Origin: Magnolia sinica
Lineage: Eukaryota > Streptophyta > Magnoliopsida > Magnoliales > Magnoliaceae
Assembly: GCF_029962835.1 (NCBI RefSeq)
Contig: NC_080582.1
Coordinates: 23,010,032-23,074,031 of the forward strand
Reading direction: 5' to 3'
DNA length: 64,000 nt
The position numbers were made by a program, and so were the translations under genes. Below, piece after piece: positions 1 to 57,574 of the stretch. Below the pieces are notes generated by a model. It saw only the letters and a program-made list of their open reading frames with translations. It was not told where the DNA came from and did not search any database. Numbering within the stretch: position 1 is the first letter of the stretch; every line of letters begins with the position of its first letter.

Positions 1-480
1 GTACATTGAAAGGATATACCCACCATCATTTGAAACTATTGAGAAGAACACACATGCGTTATATCTAAACCGTTCATTTATTTTGTAACCTCATTATATG
101 GCATGGGCTTAAAAATGAGGCAGATCCAAAACTTATGTGGCCCCAAAGAAGTTTTCAATGGTAAGTATTCAATCCCCGTTGCTTTCTATAGTGGGGTCCA
201 CTTGAGCTTTAGATCTACCTGATTTTTTGGCCCATGCTCTAAAATGATCTCGAAAAATGGGTGGATGGTGTGGATAGCCCACACATCATGATGGGACCTA
301 CACAACTTGCTAACATTGAGTGAAATTGGCACGGGACCCAATACGATTCCATCTAACCTACTTCCAAGCTATTCCACTCTTCCCAAACATAGAGTGGAAT
401 TGGCACGTGACCAGATGCAATTCCATCCCACCTAAGCCCGTGTAATCCAGCCGGCCAAACAGGCCCCTAGGGTAGTAGAA
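1..480. repeat. Degenerate copy of the GGGCCCACC foldback repeat family
   Basis: Positions about 100-310 carry the right-half signature of the window's commonest repeat: a 'gtccacttgagcttt' block, 'gcccatgctctaaaatgatct', then a 'gatggtgtggatagcccacacatcatgatggg' run. From about 310 to 475 a second module follows, ending with 'ccggccaaacaggcccct', a common plant MITE terminus. No gene is seen. The element is truncated by the window edge, so target duplications cannot be tested. Confidence 0.6.
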
Positions 481-1437
481 TGTTTCTTGTACATTCTCTT
501 ATGACCTTCCAAATACATTGGTGTTTTCAGCGAATGGCACCAGCAAAGCAGGCCAAAGTGATGTAAGAATTCCAGAAGTAATCAGCACAAATGGACATGA
601 CGGTAATTTTTGTTGATACTAATTCCTACTCGAGCTTTCAATACTCATTATATTTATTAGCTTACCCTGCATTTCGATGCACGTGCAAATTGAATTGTGA
701 ATATTTCATTTAGTACTCACAGCGAGGAAACTGCCCTCAAATTTAGAACATGGTACATCCCACATGGATACAACATACACGTCATTTGCACGATGAGTGG
801 AATGATAAAATAGAAAGTATGCATATTGACACAGGTATAAAAAATCTCAATGGATGAAGTGTCCATAAGCTTTTGACGCTTTATAATATATACGCATTAT
901 TCTGGAGACATTTTGTGGAAATATAGAAATATGAGAAATATGAAAAGAAACAGATATGTGGGTTATTAGAATCAAAGTGTCCATGAGGTTGTCGAAGTTT
1001 AGTAGAAATATTTAAGAAATGAAAATGCTTGTATTGTGACACATCACAGCCTAATTGTCCCTGAGGTTTTTGTGATGTCCATGTGGTCATCATATCAATG
1101 CTCCAGATCACTTAACCATCTGTCCCACTTGCATAGATCATTAGAGTTGAAGTGCCTGGAAGGTTCTTGCAGTATGCATGGTGGATCCATCAGATCAACT
1201 GCACGTCCCTAAAATTATGGGCCCCCCACTTGTACTCTTTGTATCAGAATTGAAGCGTATGTGAGTTTTTTGTGGCATCCATGTTAGGGCCCATCAATTG
1301 AATGTGGACTGCATTTCTAGATTTAAAGCCAAAGACTTCAAGAAAACCCCCACAGGTCAGGTAGCAAAAAAAAAAACAAAGACTTAAATGATATGTGGTT
1401 TCTTTTTTTTAAAGCATATATCCAATCCAAATATTTG
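481..1437. other. Non-coding stretch, nothing recognised
   Basis: AT-rich sequence with only short, unconserved open frames. One faint block at 1190-1300 (gatccatcagatcaactgcac, gggccccccact) recalls the foldback family. No gene, RNA or transposon end could be supported. Confidence 0.5.
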
Positions 1438-1684
1438 AAATTTGGATGATATATTTGATTTTGATTTCTTCCTTTTCTATTATTGTGTAGACTTGCCTTC
1501 TCCAATAGGTTGGTTCGTTCAGAGCTTTGGAGAAGTGGGTATATTTAGTTTTGGATGTGTGTGTTGATTAATTCACATCCATAACTAGATATGCCAATTT
1601 CTCCAAAGCAATGAACTAACTTATTTGAGTAGGAAAAGTCTACACAAAAGAAGAAATCAAAATCATATATATCATCCAAAATTT
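1438..1684. repeat. Long imperfect hairpin (about 245 bp inverted repeat)
   Basis: The left arm begins 'aatttggatgatatatttg' and the right arm ends with its reverse complement 'atcatatatatcatccaaa'. Arms of about 115 bp pair through shared blocks (gattttgatttcttc, gtgtagactt, gttggttcgttcagagctttggag against its right-arm partner), with a short loop near 1565-1575. It abuts the CACTA subterminal repeats and may be part of that transposon or an independent MITE. A transcript could fold into a single long stem. Confidence 0.75.
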
Positions 1685-1709
1685 TTATTTTTTTTAAATT
1701 AATGAGAAT

Positions 1710-2001
1710 CACCGATGGATTTTAGCCACCGATAATGCCGACGGATTCTAGCTGCCGACAACGCTGACGGATTCTAGCAGCCGACAACGCCGACGGATTC
1801 TAGCCGCCGTCAACACCGACGGATGTTCGCCGCCGATAACGCCGACGGATTTTAGCCGCCGAAAACTCCGACGGTTTTTATCCGTCGGCGAGCATTCCCG
1901 ATGCACGCTTTACCGACGGACCATGCGACGGCTAAAAGCCGTCGGGGAAGGTCATTGCCGACAGCTTTTAGCCGTCGGCGTTGCCCTGTTTTTTGGTAGT
2001 G
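1710..2001 (-). mobile_element. CACTA (En/Spm) transposon terminus with subterminal repeats
   Basis: The minus strand starts at 2001 with CACTACCAAAAAACAGGG, a classical CACTA terminal inverted repeat. Behind it lie about ten short subterminal units built on 'gccgacgg' and 'ccgtcggc' (e.g. gccgacggattctagccgcc), many palindromic, as expected for transposase binding sites of this superfamily. Only this end is in the window: no matching CACTACC end occurs at 1-1700, so the element extends past the left edge or is truncated. No transposase frame is seen. Confidence 0.85.
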
Positions 2002-3066
2002 TAGATCTAGATTTATGGATTTTGGATAAAAGAGGAGTTAAAGAGAGGAGAAAGACAAACCAAAGAAGTACCGCACGTGTGAACAACAACAACGGCCCAG
2101 ACGCACGTGCGTGTGATCCCGGCCGCACATGTGTGGGACCCACTATTTAGAAAAAGGCCAGCTTGCCCATGGTCGGCCAAGGGTGGACTCCACAACCCAC
2201 AAATTTCAGCTCGATCCGATGCACGACTGTGCGTGGTGCTCCACCGAAATTTCAGCCCTCCTGCAGGGCCAAATTCTGGAAATCTACTGTACAAAGAAAA
2301 ACACCTACAAATATTAATGGATTTGCACATGGAATGTTTGTAGGAGGAGAAATATGGATGGAAGAAGGTGGGGCGAATCGAGATAGGTGTGGCTTCGCAC
2401 CATGGTAGTCAGCCCTTCGAGGGAGGGAGCGTTTCGCACTCAATTGAATCTTCAGAACTCATAAATTTAGAGGAGAAGAAAAACGCAGCAATTTTATTAA
2501 TCTTCATTGATTTAAAAAGACTACAAGGGGTGCATATTTATAATAAAACCCTATATCCCAAAACTCGCCCCATGTGCACAACCTATTACTTGGCAACGAA
2601 GTAATAATCAAAGCAATTTAAACCGTCCATGATACTCCTAATAACAATAATAAGCAAAACCCAAAGTACTAAATTAATTGGAATAGTGGGCAACGATCAT
2701 GAGAACCCATGGTGGGATTCATATGACTATCGGGTTCACTCTAATTAACCAAAACGCAGCCCTATAACTTGGAGGGCCTCCCTGGACGTCGTCATCGATC
2801 CAGATCGATGGTGGGGCCCTCCTCCTCCTTGCATACGTGCGTAGGGGGGGCGTGCGTGTGCACGTGATGTCCCCATTGTCTACACAATGAGGTCCATCGA
2901 ATGGACAGATTGAATCTCACACATGAGTCACATTAGCATGTAAGGTGTGTGGATATCCACCATTGAATTGGATTGCAATAACTGCTCTCATGAAGTGGAA
3001 ATTACCGAAAAGTAATGACTTCTCAGACACAAAACTAGGCTCCAAGTTGGAGACGAAAGTAATGCT
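2002..3066. other. Non-coding flank, possible LTR remnant
   Basis: Several short overlapping open frames exist at 2000-2450 but none shows family similarity. The stretch 2440-2640 (aaaaacgcagcaattttattaatc, tatttataataaaaccctatatccc, acttggcaacgaagtaataatc) looks like the promoter or polyadenylation part of a decayed LTR on the minus strand. This is a weak impression without identified LTR ends. Confidence 0.25.
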
Positions 3067-3074
3067 ACTACAAT

Positions 3075-3605
3075 TAGGGGTGCAACTCAAGCAGGTTAGG
3101 TGACCTAGAATCCAAGCCAAGCCACTCCCATCCCAACCTCAAGAGGACCGAACCCGTAACCCAACCCGACCGAAATTCCAACCGAGCATCCGCAACCCAA
3201 AGTCCTCCATACTTGACCTATAGCTGCACAAAGCATGAGGCGAAGCAACAACGAATTCAAATGCAGGAGTGGGGAAGCGTCTCTTTCAAAATGTAAACAA
3301 ATAAAATAGATGGAAAGCAGGAACAACAACGAGAGTCCAGAATGGGGATTTGAAGCGGGAGTGAGTGGCACCTAATCAGAAGGATCATGCAACTAAGACC
3401 TGACCCAAACCAATCGGTTTCAAACCAACCCGGCCCAAATGACCAAACCTGAACCGAATTTGCTCAATCAAACCCAACCTGAATTTGAATCAGGTTGGAG
3501 ATTTCCAACCCTAACCCAACCAAGAACCTTGACAACACAACACAACCCGAGCCAAACTCGAATTGCATCGGGTTCAGGTTGACCCAAACTCAAGTTGCAA
3601 GCCTA
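3075..3605. mobile_element. hAT-type MITE with 8-bp target duplication
   Basis: The element starts TAGGGGTGCAACTCAAGC and ends with the near inverse ACTCAAGTTGCAAGCCTA. It is flanked by ACTACAAT (3067-3074) and ACTGCAAT (3606-3613), an 8-bp target duplication with one transition. The inside is a low-complexity run of 'aacccaacc/ggttgggtt' phrases, typical of this plant MITE type. It is 531 bp, has no coding capacity, and lies about 290 bp beyond the stop codon of the SAWADEE-like gene, so it may overlap the 3' UTR or terminator. Confidence 0.8.
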
Positions 3606-3890
3606 ACTGCAATTTGAGAGCTACTAATAAATTTGTAATGAATACTCGGGGATATCACTAATTTTGGTTAGTACCTCTTACTAAACCAAGCGATCGCAAT
3701 TGAATTCACTTGTTCATCCAAAGGCAACCTTAAGTGAATTCTCGAATGAAGATGGTCAGGCAATTCAAATGTAACAATAAAATTATATGCAAAAAATACT
3801 ATGAATAAGATTGAGAAATACCTGTAGTCAGAATTGGTTGCACATACAAAAACAAGATCTCAGGACTTCTTTCACCACTCCCATTGATCT

Positions 3891-50545
<46,655 letters not shown>

Positions 50546-50852
50546 TTTCTGGTGTTTGAAGAAGAAGACGAAGGGTTTCGGGCGGGAAGAGTTGCACTGA
50601 TGGGAAGAAAGAAGAGTAATTATTTGGAGAAATACTATGATACTCAGGCGGACTGTGATGGATGATACACAGGCAGTTAGAAACTGAAATTGCATGGTTC
50701 GAACTGAACCGTCCAGATTATAGGCTCCGGTTTAGATGTATTATGAACTGAAATCTACGCTTATTTGATTATCTTAGATCGCTGGACGTTTATTGGACGG
50801 TTAAAAACGAACAATAGCCAAGACCCAACTAGAGACGCCTGACAAGGTCAGG
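50546..50852 (-). promoter_or_regulatory. Presumed 5' UTR and promoter of the SAWADEE-like gene
   Basis: Upstream of the start codon the minus strand is pyrimidine-rich (50546-50640), fitting a 5' UTR. A 'ctataatc' at about 50716-50723 is the nearest TATA-like word, at about 170 bp. The foldback MITE at 50853 sits right behind, leaving only about 300 bp of apparently unique promoter. No transcription start can be proven from sequence alone. Confidence 0.35.
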
Positions 50853-51310
50853 GGGCGCGTATTAGCTACTGACAGGTTGAGTAGCGAGACTCGCTACTGA
50901 AGTGGGCTCCATCACGAGGTATGCTCAGTCCATACATTCGGAGAGATCCAGCAAGATCCAAAGAAAGAGTTAAGTCCAAAGCCCCAGTGGACTAGTAGGC
51001 TCCTGCAGAGAAAACAGTGAGGACAGTAACGCGATTATTAAAAACTTCTAAAAGCTAGAAAAGTTTTAGGTCAAGCTTATATTTGTGTTTTCCCTTCTCC
51101 CGTCTTTTTTCTCTTTTGAATTGGTTGGATTTCAAATAAACGTCATGGCTCACCTTAGGATAGTTTCAACGGTGGAAATCACTCTCCACCATTGTTTTTG
51201 TGGGAGTCCACCGTAGATTTTTACCTGCCTCATTATTTGTATAATGCCCTAAAATAATATTTTAAAATGGATGGACAACATGGATACAACACATGCAGCT
51301 AATCCACGTC
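50853..51310. mobile_element. Foldback MITE, cassette type D, near the gene promoter
   Basis: The left end 'ggcgcgtattagctactgac' is inverted at the right as 'gcagctaatccacgtcc'. The left cassette holds the hairpin AGTAGCGAG/CTCGCTACT. Arms carry the shared internal words 'aaagaaagagttaagtcc' and 'gtggactagtaggctcc'. The target duplication is not clear. Confidence 0.65.
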
Positions 51311-51819
51311 CCTTGTGTGGGCTCTGACGCCGATCAGCGACTCACAGGTGAGTAGCAAGAGTCGCTACTCAGGTGAAGTCACCGTTTTCTTGGAGTCTCA
51401 TCACGATATATGTTCCGTATCACACCGCCCATTTATTTAGACAGACCATTTTAAAGTATGATACAGAGAATAAGTCAAAACTCTAATGAACCCACCATAG
51501 AAAACAGTGGAGAGAGTAAGGCCTACCATTAAAAACTTCCCAAGGGTAAAACAGTGGAGAGAGTGAGGACTACCATTAAAAGTTTTCAATCAAGCTGGTA
51601 GTGTTAACTTACGAACAGGTCGGATCTCAAATAAACATTAAGGTGGGTATTAAGAAAGTTTCAATGGTGGGTGTCGTTCTAAGTGCACCGTTTTGGGTCA
51701 AGAACCGGCCGTACCAAAGTCACCGGGCCCTGTGCCTCCGCGACGTACGTTCGTATCACGCGATATTGATATTTACGTCACGTAGAAGAGCTGTTTTTGG
51801 AAGGCAGACGGCCGTGCAG
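51311..51819. repeat. Partial foldback copy, cassette D
   Basis: The cassette 'gagtagcaagagtcgctactc' at 51349-51369 and arms to about 51680 belong to a second, truncated copy. 51680-51810 is short GC-rich unique sequence. No gene is present. Confidence 0.55.
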
Positions 51820-52279
51820 GGGACGGATTTCCTGCGAAAGGAAGTTCCTGCGCAAGGTTGCTGGGTGGGCCTACCACATGTTTGTGGGAAATATACTCCG
51901 TTTATCCGTTTTGTGAGCACATTTTAGTACAAAAGAAAAAAATGAGGTGGATACAAGATTCAAGTGGGCCACACGAGAGGAAACAGTGGAGATTCGGTGA
52001 GAACCGTTGAAACATTCTTACGAACATAAAAGCTTCGTTTCAGGCTATTTTATTTTGTATTTTCACTTCATCCCCATGAACTTATAAACGGTTTAGATGG
52101 CATAAAAACGTCAAGGTGGAGGCCAAGAAGGTTTCAATGGTAGGTATTTCTTTTCTCAATTTTCCGTCTGGTGTGGTCCACTTTAGTTTTGGATCCTCGC
52201 CAAACGGTTGAACGGAGTATATTTCCCACGAACATGGTGGTGGCCTCACCCAGCATCCTTACGCAGGAAATCCGCGTCC
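51820..52279. mobile_element. Foldback MITE, cassette type B, perfect 9-bp target duplication
   Basis: Termini 'gggacggatttcctgcg' and the inverse of 'ggacgcggatttcctgcg'. Both flanks read GCCGTGCAG (51811-51819 and 52280-52288), a perfect 9-bp duplication. This is the best proof in the window that the foldback family moves by a Mutator-type transposase. It is 460 bp and non-coding. Confidence 0.92.
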
Positions 52280-52288
52280 GCCGTGCAG

Positions 52289-53326
52289 TGCGCTGCTCAG
52301 TCGCGCAGACGTGCACGTGTAGCGTAGTCAGGTTGCGGTGTATTTAAATCCACTCTATTGTGACACGTGTCATGCAACGTGGCTATACTCCAAGCATGAC
52401 GTGACTGTTAGGCTTGAGAGAAGATACGATAGACGATCCTCCCACTGCCATCCACGTGGCTCGACATGTATGGAATTAGGGACGTTCATCCGATGAGAAC
52501 AACCGTGGATGTCCATGTTCGGAGATAATAACCGTTGGATCTGACCATATATTATTGGTTTCTATCCGGTACCTTCAGTTTGAAGGCCACTGATCAAATG
52601 GCTAGAATTAGCCGATCGGAGTAATTTCCGAAGATCGGTAATCCGATGCATTGGTCTCTTGGGCCCCACCGTCAATGGACCATGACCCTGGAACAGATGA
52701 TCCAACTGAAATATTTGGATTCTTTTCAGTTTAACGTTGACGGTTGCTGTATCTCTCTTCCTAACCGTCTATTTGTAGGCCATAAAACGAAAGGTTAGGT
52801 GGTCCTTTGGACGAGAAATTTCGAAAATGGTTCGCCCTCGATGGTACGGACATGGATTTGCTGGTGACCCCTCCATCAGCCAACTAGTTGCTGGATAGGC
52901 TCCGTGGCCCACCATGATGTGTGTTTTATCCATACCGTTGCGTCCATACGTTTCACCGGTTCATTTCAGTGCATGATCTGATAAGTGAGGCAGATCCAAA
53001 GTAAAGGTAGACCACATCACCAAACCACGGGAAACAGTGAGAATTGAATGAGTACGGTTCAAAACTTAACATGGGGCACGAAAGTTCTGGATAAGCCTAT
53101 ATTTAGCCTAGGGTCAGGTGAATTTGTGAACAGATTGCATGGCAAAAATACATTGCGTGGGCTCCAATAAGTTTCAATCGTCTAAGCGATAAATGTGGCC
53201 TCTATGAGCTTTTATCTGCCTCATTTTTATCCTCGTCTTATAAAATAAGCTGCCAAAATAACGGTGGGAGCCCACATAGCTTTTCCACTAGCCAATCCTC
53301 GTTACAGTGGCGTGCCACGTACCAAT
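52289..53326. other. No gene; foldback fragments
   Basis: 52289-52840 is apparently unique sequence without a conserved frame. 52850-53300 is another foldback copy with cassette A ('ggatttgctggtgacccctc' ... 'cactagccaatcctcg'). Confidence 0.5.
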
Positions 53327-54480
53327 GATATGGAAGCGGATTGGCTGGTGTACCACGCACCTAGGGCTGTACACGAACCGACTTAGCTCGGTTAGCTCGC
53401 TCGACTTAACTCGAAAAAGCTCAATTCAGTTCAGTTCAAAATTGAGTTTGAGTCGAGTCAAGTTGATTTTTTTAACTCGAAAAAATTTCGAACCGAGTTC
53501 GAGCTTGCTCGAGCTTGACTCGAACACCCACTCGGATCGAACTAGTTCAGTGACTCGATTACTTTAATATTGATGTTGCTCACCAAGTGTTTAATGAAAT
53601 AACTCAACAAAGTGTCGGCTAGTGGCAACGAAGGTATGTATATGAAACAAATATATTTTATTCTTGATTTTGATGTTGCTTACAAGCCATTTGTTGAAAA
53701 CCTATGAAACCGTTGCTGTAGTTTTACATGCAGTGAGAATTTGAAGGTGCAGTCTATGTATTTGTGAAAATGCTACATAGGCGAACTAGGCTTGAACTGG
53801 CCCCAGCTGCTGACCAAATTCAGCCGAGCTGGCCAGTCAAGTTCGACGACCGAGCCGAGTTCGAGCTGGGTTCAACTAATGGTTGGGCCGAGTTGAGCTG
53901 TGCCAAGATCGACTCGTGTACACCTCTACACACACCAACAAACTAGCCGGTGTGAGTACATGTTGTGCGAAGAGGAGCGATGACGGTCCTCGAGATCTGA
54001 GTTGTACAAATGACTACTCAAAGGAGATCAAAGTTACGTCGACCCATAATGATGTATTTATCATATCTACACTGTTCTTCCATTCAATGAGATTATTTTA
54101 GATCTTTATCTAAAAAATGAGTAATTTCCAAGGTTCAATTGGATCACACCACAAATAGGATAATTATTCTCACCGGTAAAACATTCGTAGGACCACCGTA
54201 ACTCATACTTCCATCCAATCTATTCATAAGGTCACACGGACTTGGATGAAGAGAAAAAACAAATATTATATTGATCTAAAATTTTTGTGACCCCTAAAAG
54301 GGTTTAAATGACAGGCGTTCAATCCTCCCCTGTAAAATACAGTGTGGTCCACTTGATTTTTGGATCATTCTTACTTTACGGCTCAAGCCTTACTATAAGG
54401 TCACCAAGTGGACAGACTGTTTGGATATAACTCATACCTCATGATGGGACCCACAGAACTTGGTGACATCAATGAACACT
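53327..54480. mobile_element. Foldback MITE (cassette A) interrupted by a hAT MITE
   Basis: The left end 'gcggattggctggtgtacc' and the following 'aactagccggtgtgag' are the two sides of one cassette hairpin, split by the hAT element below. The arms continue from 53990 ('aatgatgtatttatcatatc') to 54455 ('aactcatacctcatgatggg'). Confidence 0.65.
53362..53928. mobile_element. hAT-type MITE, 567 bp, 8-bp target duplication
   Basis: Starts TAGGGCTGTACACGAACCG and ends ACTCGTGTACACCTCTA. Flanks CACGCACC (53354-53361) and CACACACC (53929-53936) match at 7 of 8. Inside are 'gagctcgactcgag' type words. Same superfamily as the elements at 3075 and 55258. Confidence 0.87.
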
Positions 54481-54763
54481 CGATTATCCTCTTCCTGTCA
54501 CTTGGAGACAAATATTTTCCAATGCGTACTTCCCTAGGATTCTTGGTGGTTCTAAGGTTGCCCACCTCAAAATCATCAAGTGCAACGTTGACTTTTGAAT
54601 CGAACTTATTGAGGAGATCCTCAAGTTCGGGAGTCGGGTCATCATTTCCCTCATCCTGGACTTCTTCCAAATGCATAAGTTTGAAGTCTAGTTCTATATT
54701 AAAGTCATAAATGTCGATATCAGCTTCATGCAACTCTTTATATGAGTCTGGCACTTTATTCAT
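54465..54763 (-). pseudogene. Gypsy pol fragment upstream of reverse transcriptase
   Basis: The minus strand reads 'LEDLLNKFDSKVNVALDDF', 'EVGNLRTTKNPREVRIGKYL' and 'SPSDRKRIIECSL', the linker between protease and reverse transcriptase in gypsy elements of a lineage other than Tekay. The adjoining reverse transcriptase is missing, replaced by foldback sequence. Confidence 0.65.
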
Positions 54764-54865
54764 GTGGTTTTTGAAAAGTTTTCTAATTTTTGGGTATTTT
54801 GATTTTGATGTTTATTTTTAATGTTGTTGGTTTTGGTAGGTTTTATTCTATTTTGGGTTTTGTGG

Positions 54866-54867
<2 letters not shown>

Positions 54868-54951
<84 letters not shown>
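54868..54951. repeat. Compound (CT)n(AT)n microsatellite
   Basis: (CT)n at 54868-54920 passes directly into (AT)n at 54921-54951. Confidence 0.98.
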
Positions 54952-54957
<6 letters not shown>

Positions 54958-55257
54958 TTGTTGTTTTGTTTTTGTCAAACAAGAAATTTGAAAATAGATC
55001 CTAAATTTTTAGGAAAATCCTGTTGGAAACGAACTAGGAAATAATAACCTAAATTAATTTTGACCATCCAATTTTAACCATTGATCGACAGACCAAACTA
55101 ATCCCATATGACCATTGATTTACATGATCAACATATCCAATCTTAACTGTTGATTTAAACAAATCCAAATCCAACCTTCCATTAATTAATAAATTCAACC
55201 ATGCATCTGACCATCCATCCAATGATACACCCATCTAACCATCTACATGCTTAGAAC

Positions 55258-55517
55258 TAGGGCTAGTTGTTCACAAGTCGAGCTAGCTCGAAAAACTCGC
55301 TCGACTCGGCTTGAGTCAGCTTGGATTGACTCAGCTTGAATGGCCAATTCAAGCCGAGCCAAGCTAATTATTTGAAGCTCGAGTTGAGTTCAAGCCAAGT
55401 TTGACCAGGGGGCATTTCAACTTGACTCGACTGGACTCAAAGCTCGAACTCGAGCTCGACTTAGCCTGATTAATAAATATATTAAATATTAAATATTATA
55501 TATTATATTAATATATA

Positions 55518-55569
<52 letters not shown>

Positions 55570-56282
55570 TTTTAAGTTTAAACTTTTAAAAAAATAAAAA
55601 TAAAAAAAATAAACCCTAGAGTCTCTACCCGACCGCACACACCCCCTTTCCTTTTCCCTTTCTTCTCTTTCTCTACCCACTGCTAGCCACACGCCCACCG
55701 GACCACCACCACCGGTTTTCATTTCAGCTCCACAATAGTATGATTTCAATCTCTTGAGATATACTTCTTGGGCGAGAAACCCAAAAAATCCGAGATGAGT
55801 TCTTCTTAGATTTTTTAGAGCTTCAAGGAAATCCAATGATCTGATCGGCTAAAGCTCTTTACTTAGATTTCTGATTTGTGTTCTGCTCTGTTGCTTTTCT
55901 ACTACTTGGATTTCTGCTAGTGGAAGAAGATCAAGAACAGATCGGTTCTTACAGGTTTCCTCATTCGAATCGAAGCTTTGTTTGTTTTTTTTTTTAATCG
56001 GGTTTTGCTTTGATTCTCTTAAGATTTTTGAATTTTTCATCAATGGAGGAGGATCAAGAACAGAATCCATTACTCTCTCACCCAACAAGCTCGAGCTTGA
56101 CTCGATGTAAACTCAACTTGACTCGAACCACTAGCTCAAATCGAACTCGACTCGACAGCTTTGACAAACAAGCCAAGCTTCAATGTTGAGCTCGAGGCCG
56201 TGCTCAAACTCGAGTACATCATGGACAAGCCAAGCCGAGCTTAGCCCCACCTCGACTCGACTCGGTTTAATGCCCACCTCTA
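55258..56282. mobile_element. hAT-type MITE, 1025 bp, with foreign insert
   Basis: Starts TAGGGCTAGTTGTTCACAAG and ends 'ttaatgcccacctcta'; flanked by a perfect 8-bp duplication CTTAGAAC (55250-55257 and 56283-56290). The ends carry 'gagctcgactcg' words like the 53362 copy, but the middle (about 55560-56090) is unrelated: a (TA)n run, 'aaaccctagagtctc', a CT-rich leader-like stretch and an ATG at 56043 opening 'MEEDQEQNPLLSHP'. This suggests capture of the 5' end of a gene. No full gene is present. Confidence 0.88.
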
Positions 56283-56290
56283 CTTAGAAC

Positions 56291-57574
56291 ATCCACCCAT
56301 CCATACATCCCACCACCAAATTGACACTCCATCTTGCTAAGTTGTATGGCCACCTATAATCCTACCACTTCATTTGACCACATACCTAACATGGGGTCCA
56401 TACTAAAGATGTGCACACCACTTCTTTTAAAAATGACCATTCATCACCATTTTTGTTTAACCCATCCTCATACTACCCATCCATCTCACCACCAATCAAC
56501 ATATATATCATAAAATCTAGCTCTTGATCACACACGAGCCCATCTAACTGTATATTTATCCATCCATCTATTTGTACATCCATCCGTCCATGCATGCATC
56601 ATAGCTAACACACCATGTATAACCATCACATGCACATACCTTTCACACATGTGGCATGCATGCACCATATGCATACACCTCATGTCTACACATCGTGGCA
56701 CACATATGGCACACGTGTAGTGCACAACATGTTCATGAAAAACAAAGCCATGTGGAGCATGTGATCTAAATGGAATGAAAAATGTAACATATGAAAAAGG
56801 AATCATAAGAGGTGCCTATTTCACATGTGCTACATATGAAAGTAGCTTATAAAAGAGAGAGAAGAAGAAAAGAAAAGAAAAATAAGAGGAAAGAGAAAAA
56901 GGATGAGAGAAGAAAAAAGAAGAAGAAGAGTTTTTCTTTTATAAAATGAGTTTTCTCTTAATTATATTTTATTTATTTATTTAAATTATTTATTTGTTTG
57001 TTTATTTATTTTTTAGAATTAAGTTCATTTGATTGCCTTTAAAATTTCTTTTATTTTTATATGAATGATTCAATATCGTATTTATTTATTTAGTCATATT
57101 AGTTATAATGATTTATCAGTTTGATTTTTTCTATTTGTGTTTATATACCAAATTTTTAATTATGTCATTTGGATTTTATTATTTGTTTAGTTGTCTTTAT
57201 TTTAAGTAACATACTTTAATTCAACGTTAAATTTGGATAATTCTTAACCATGCATTGATAATAAAAAAAGAAAAAAAAATAGTATTTAGTTTTTTTCTAT
57301 TACGAAAATTTTAAATTCATAGAGAATTGTTTTTAGACTCTTCAATCTAATGGATTATGTTGCATTTTATTTTTCTTTATGGGATTTTGATTTGTGTATG
57401 AACGATTTACACTGATTAGAAATTTTATTTTATAAATTATGTACACCATGTATCATAGATTCAATCGAGGAATAACAATCATGAAATGTTATTTATTTAT
57501 TTTTTTTTGAAATATTTGGTCCATGAAATTATTAAAATTATACACCATCAAAATAGTATTTGGAACACAAGAAA
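56291..57574. other. Low-complexity and AT-rich sequence, no gene
   Basis: 56291-56760 is rich in 'ccatccatc' and 'catgcatgcac' words and continues the sequence at 55060-55250, so the hAT element split it. 56840-56930 is purine-rich and 56935-57570 AT-rich. This could be the decayed LTR of another element, but no ends were found. Confidence 0.45.

Noticed and set aside
1923..2443. Cluster of overlapping short frames on both strands
   Set aside because: High GC lowers stop frequency; frames overlap each other and part of the CACTA terminus, with no conserved motif.
53764..53946. Plus-strand frame MLHRRTRLELAPAADQIQ
   Set aside because: Lies within the hAT MITE and reflects its 'gagctcgactcg' repeats.
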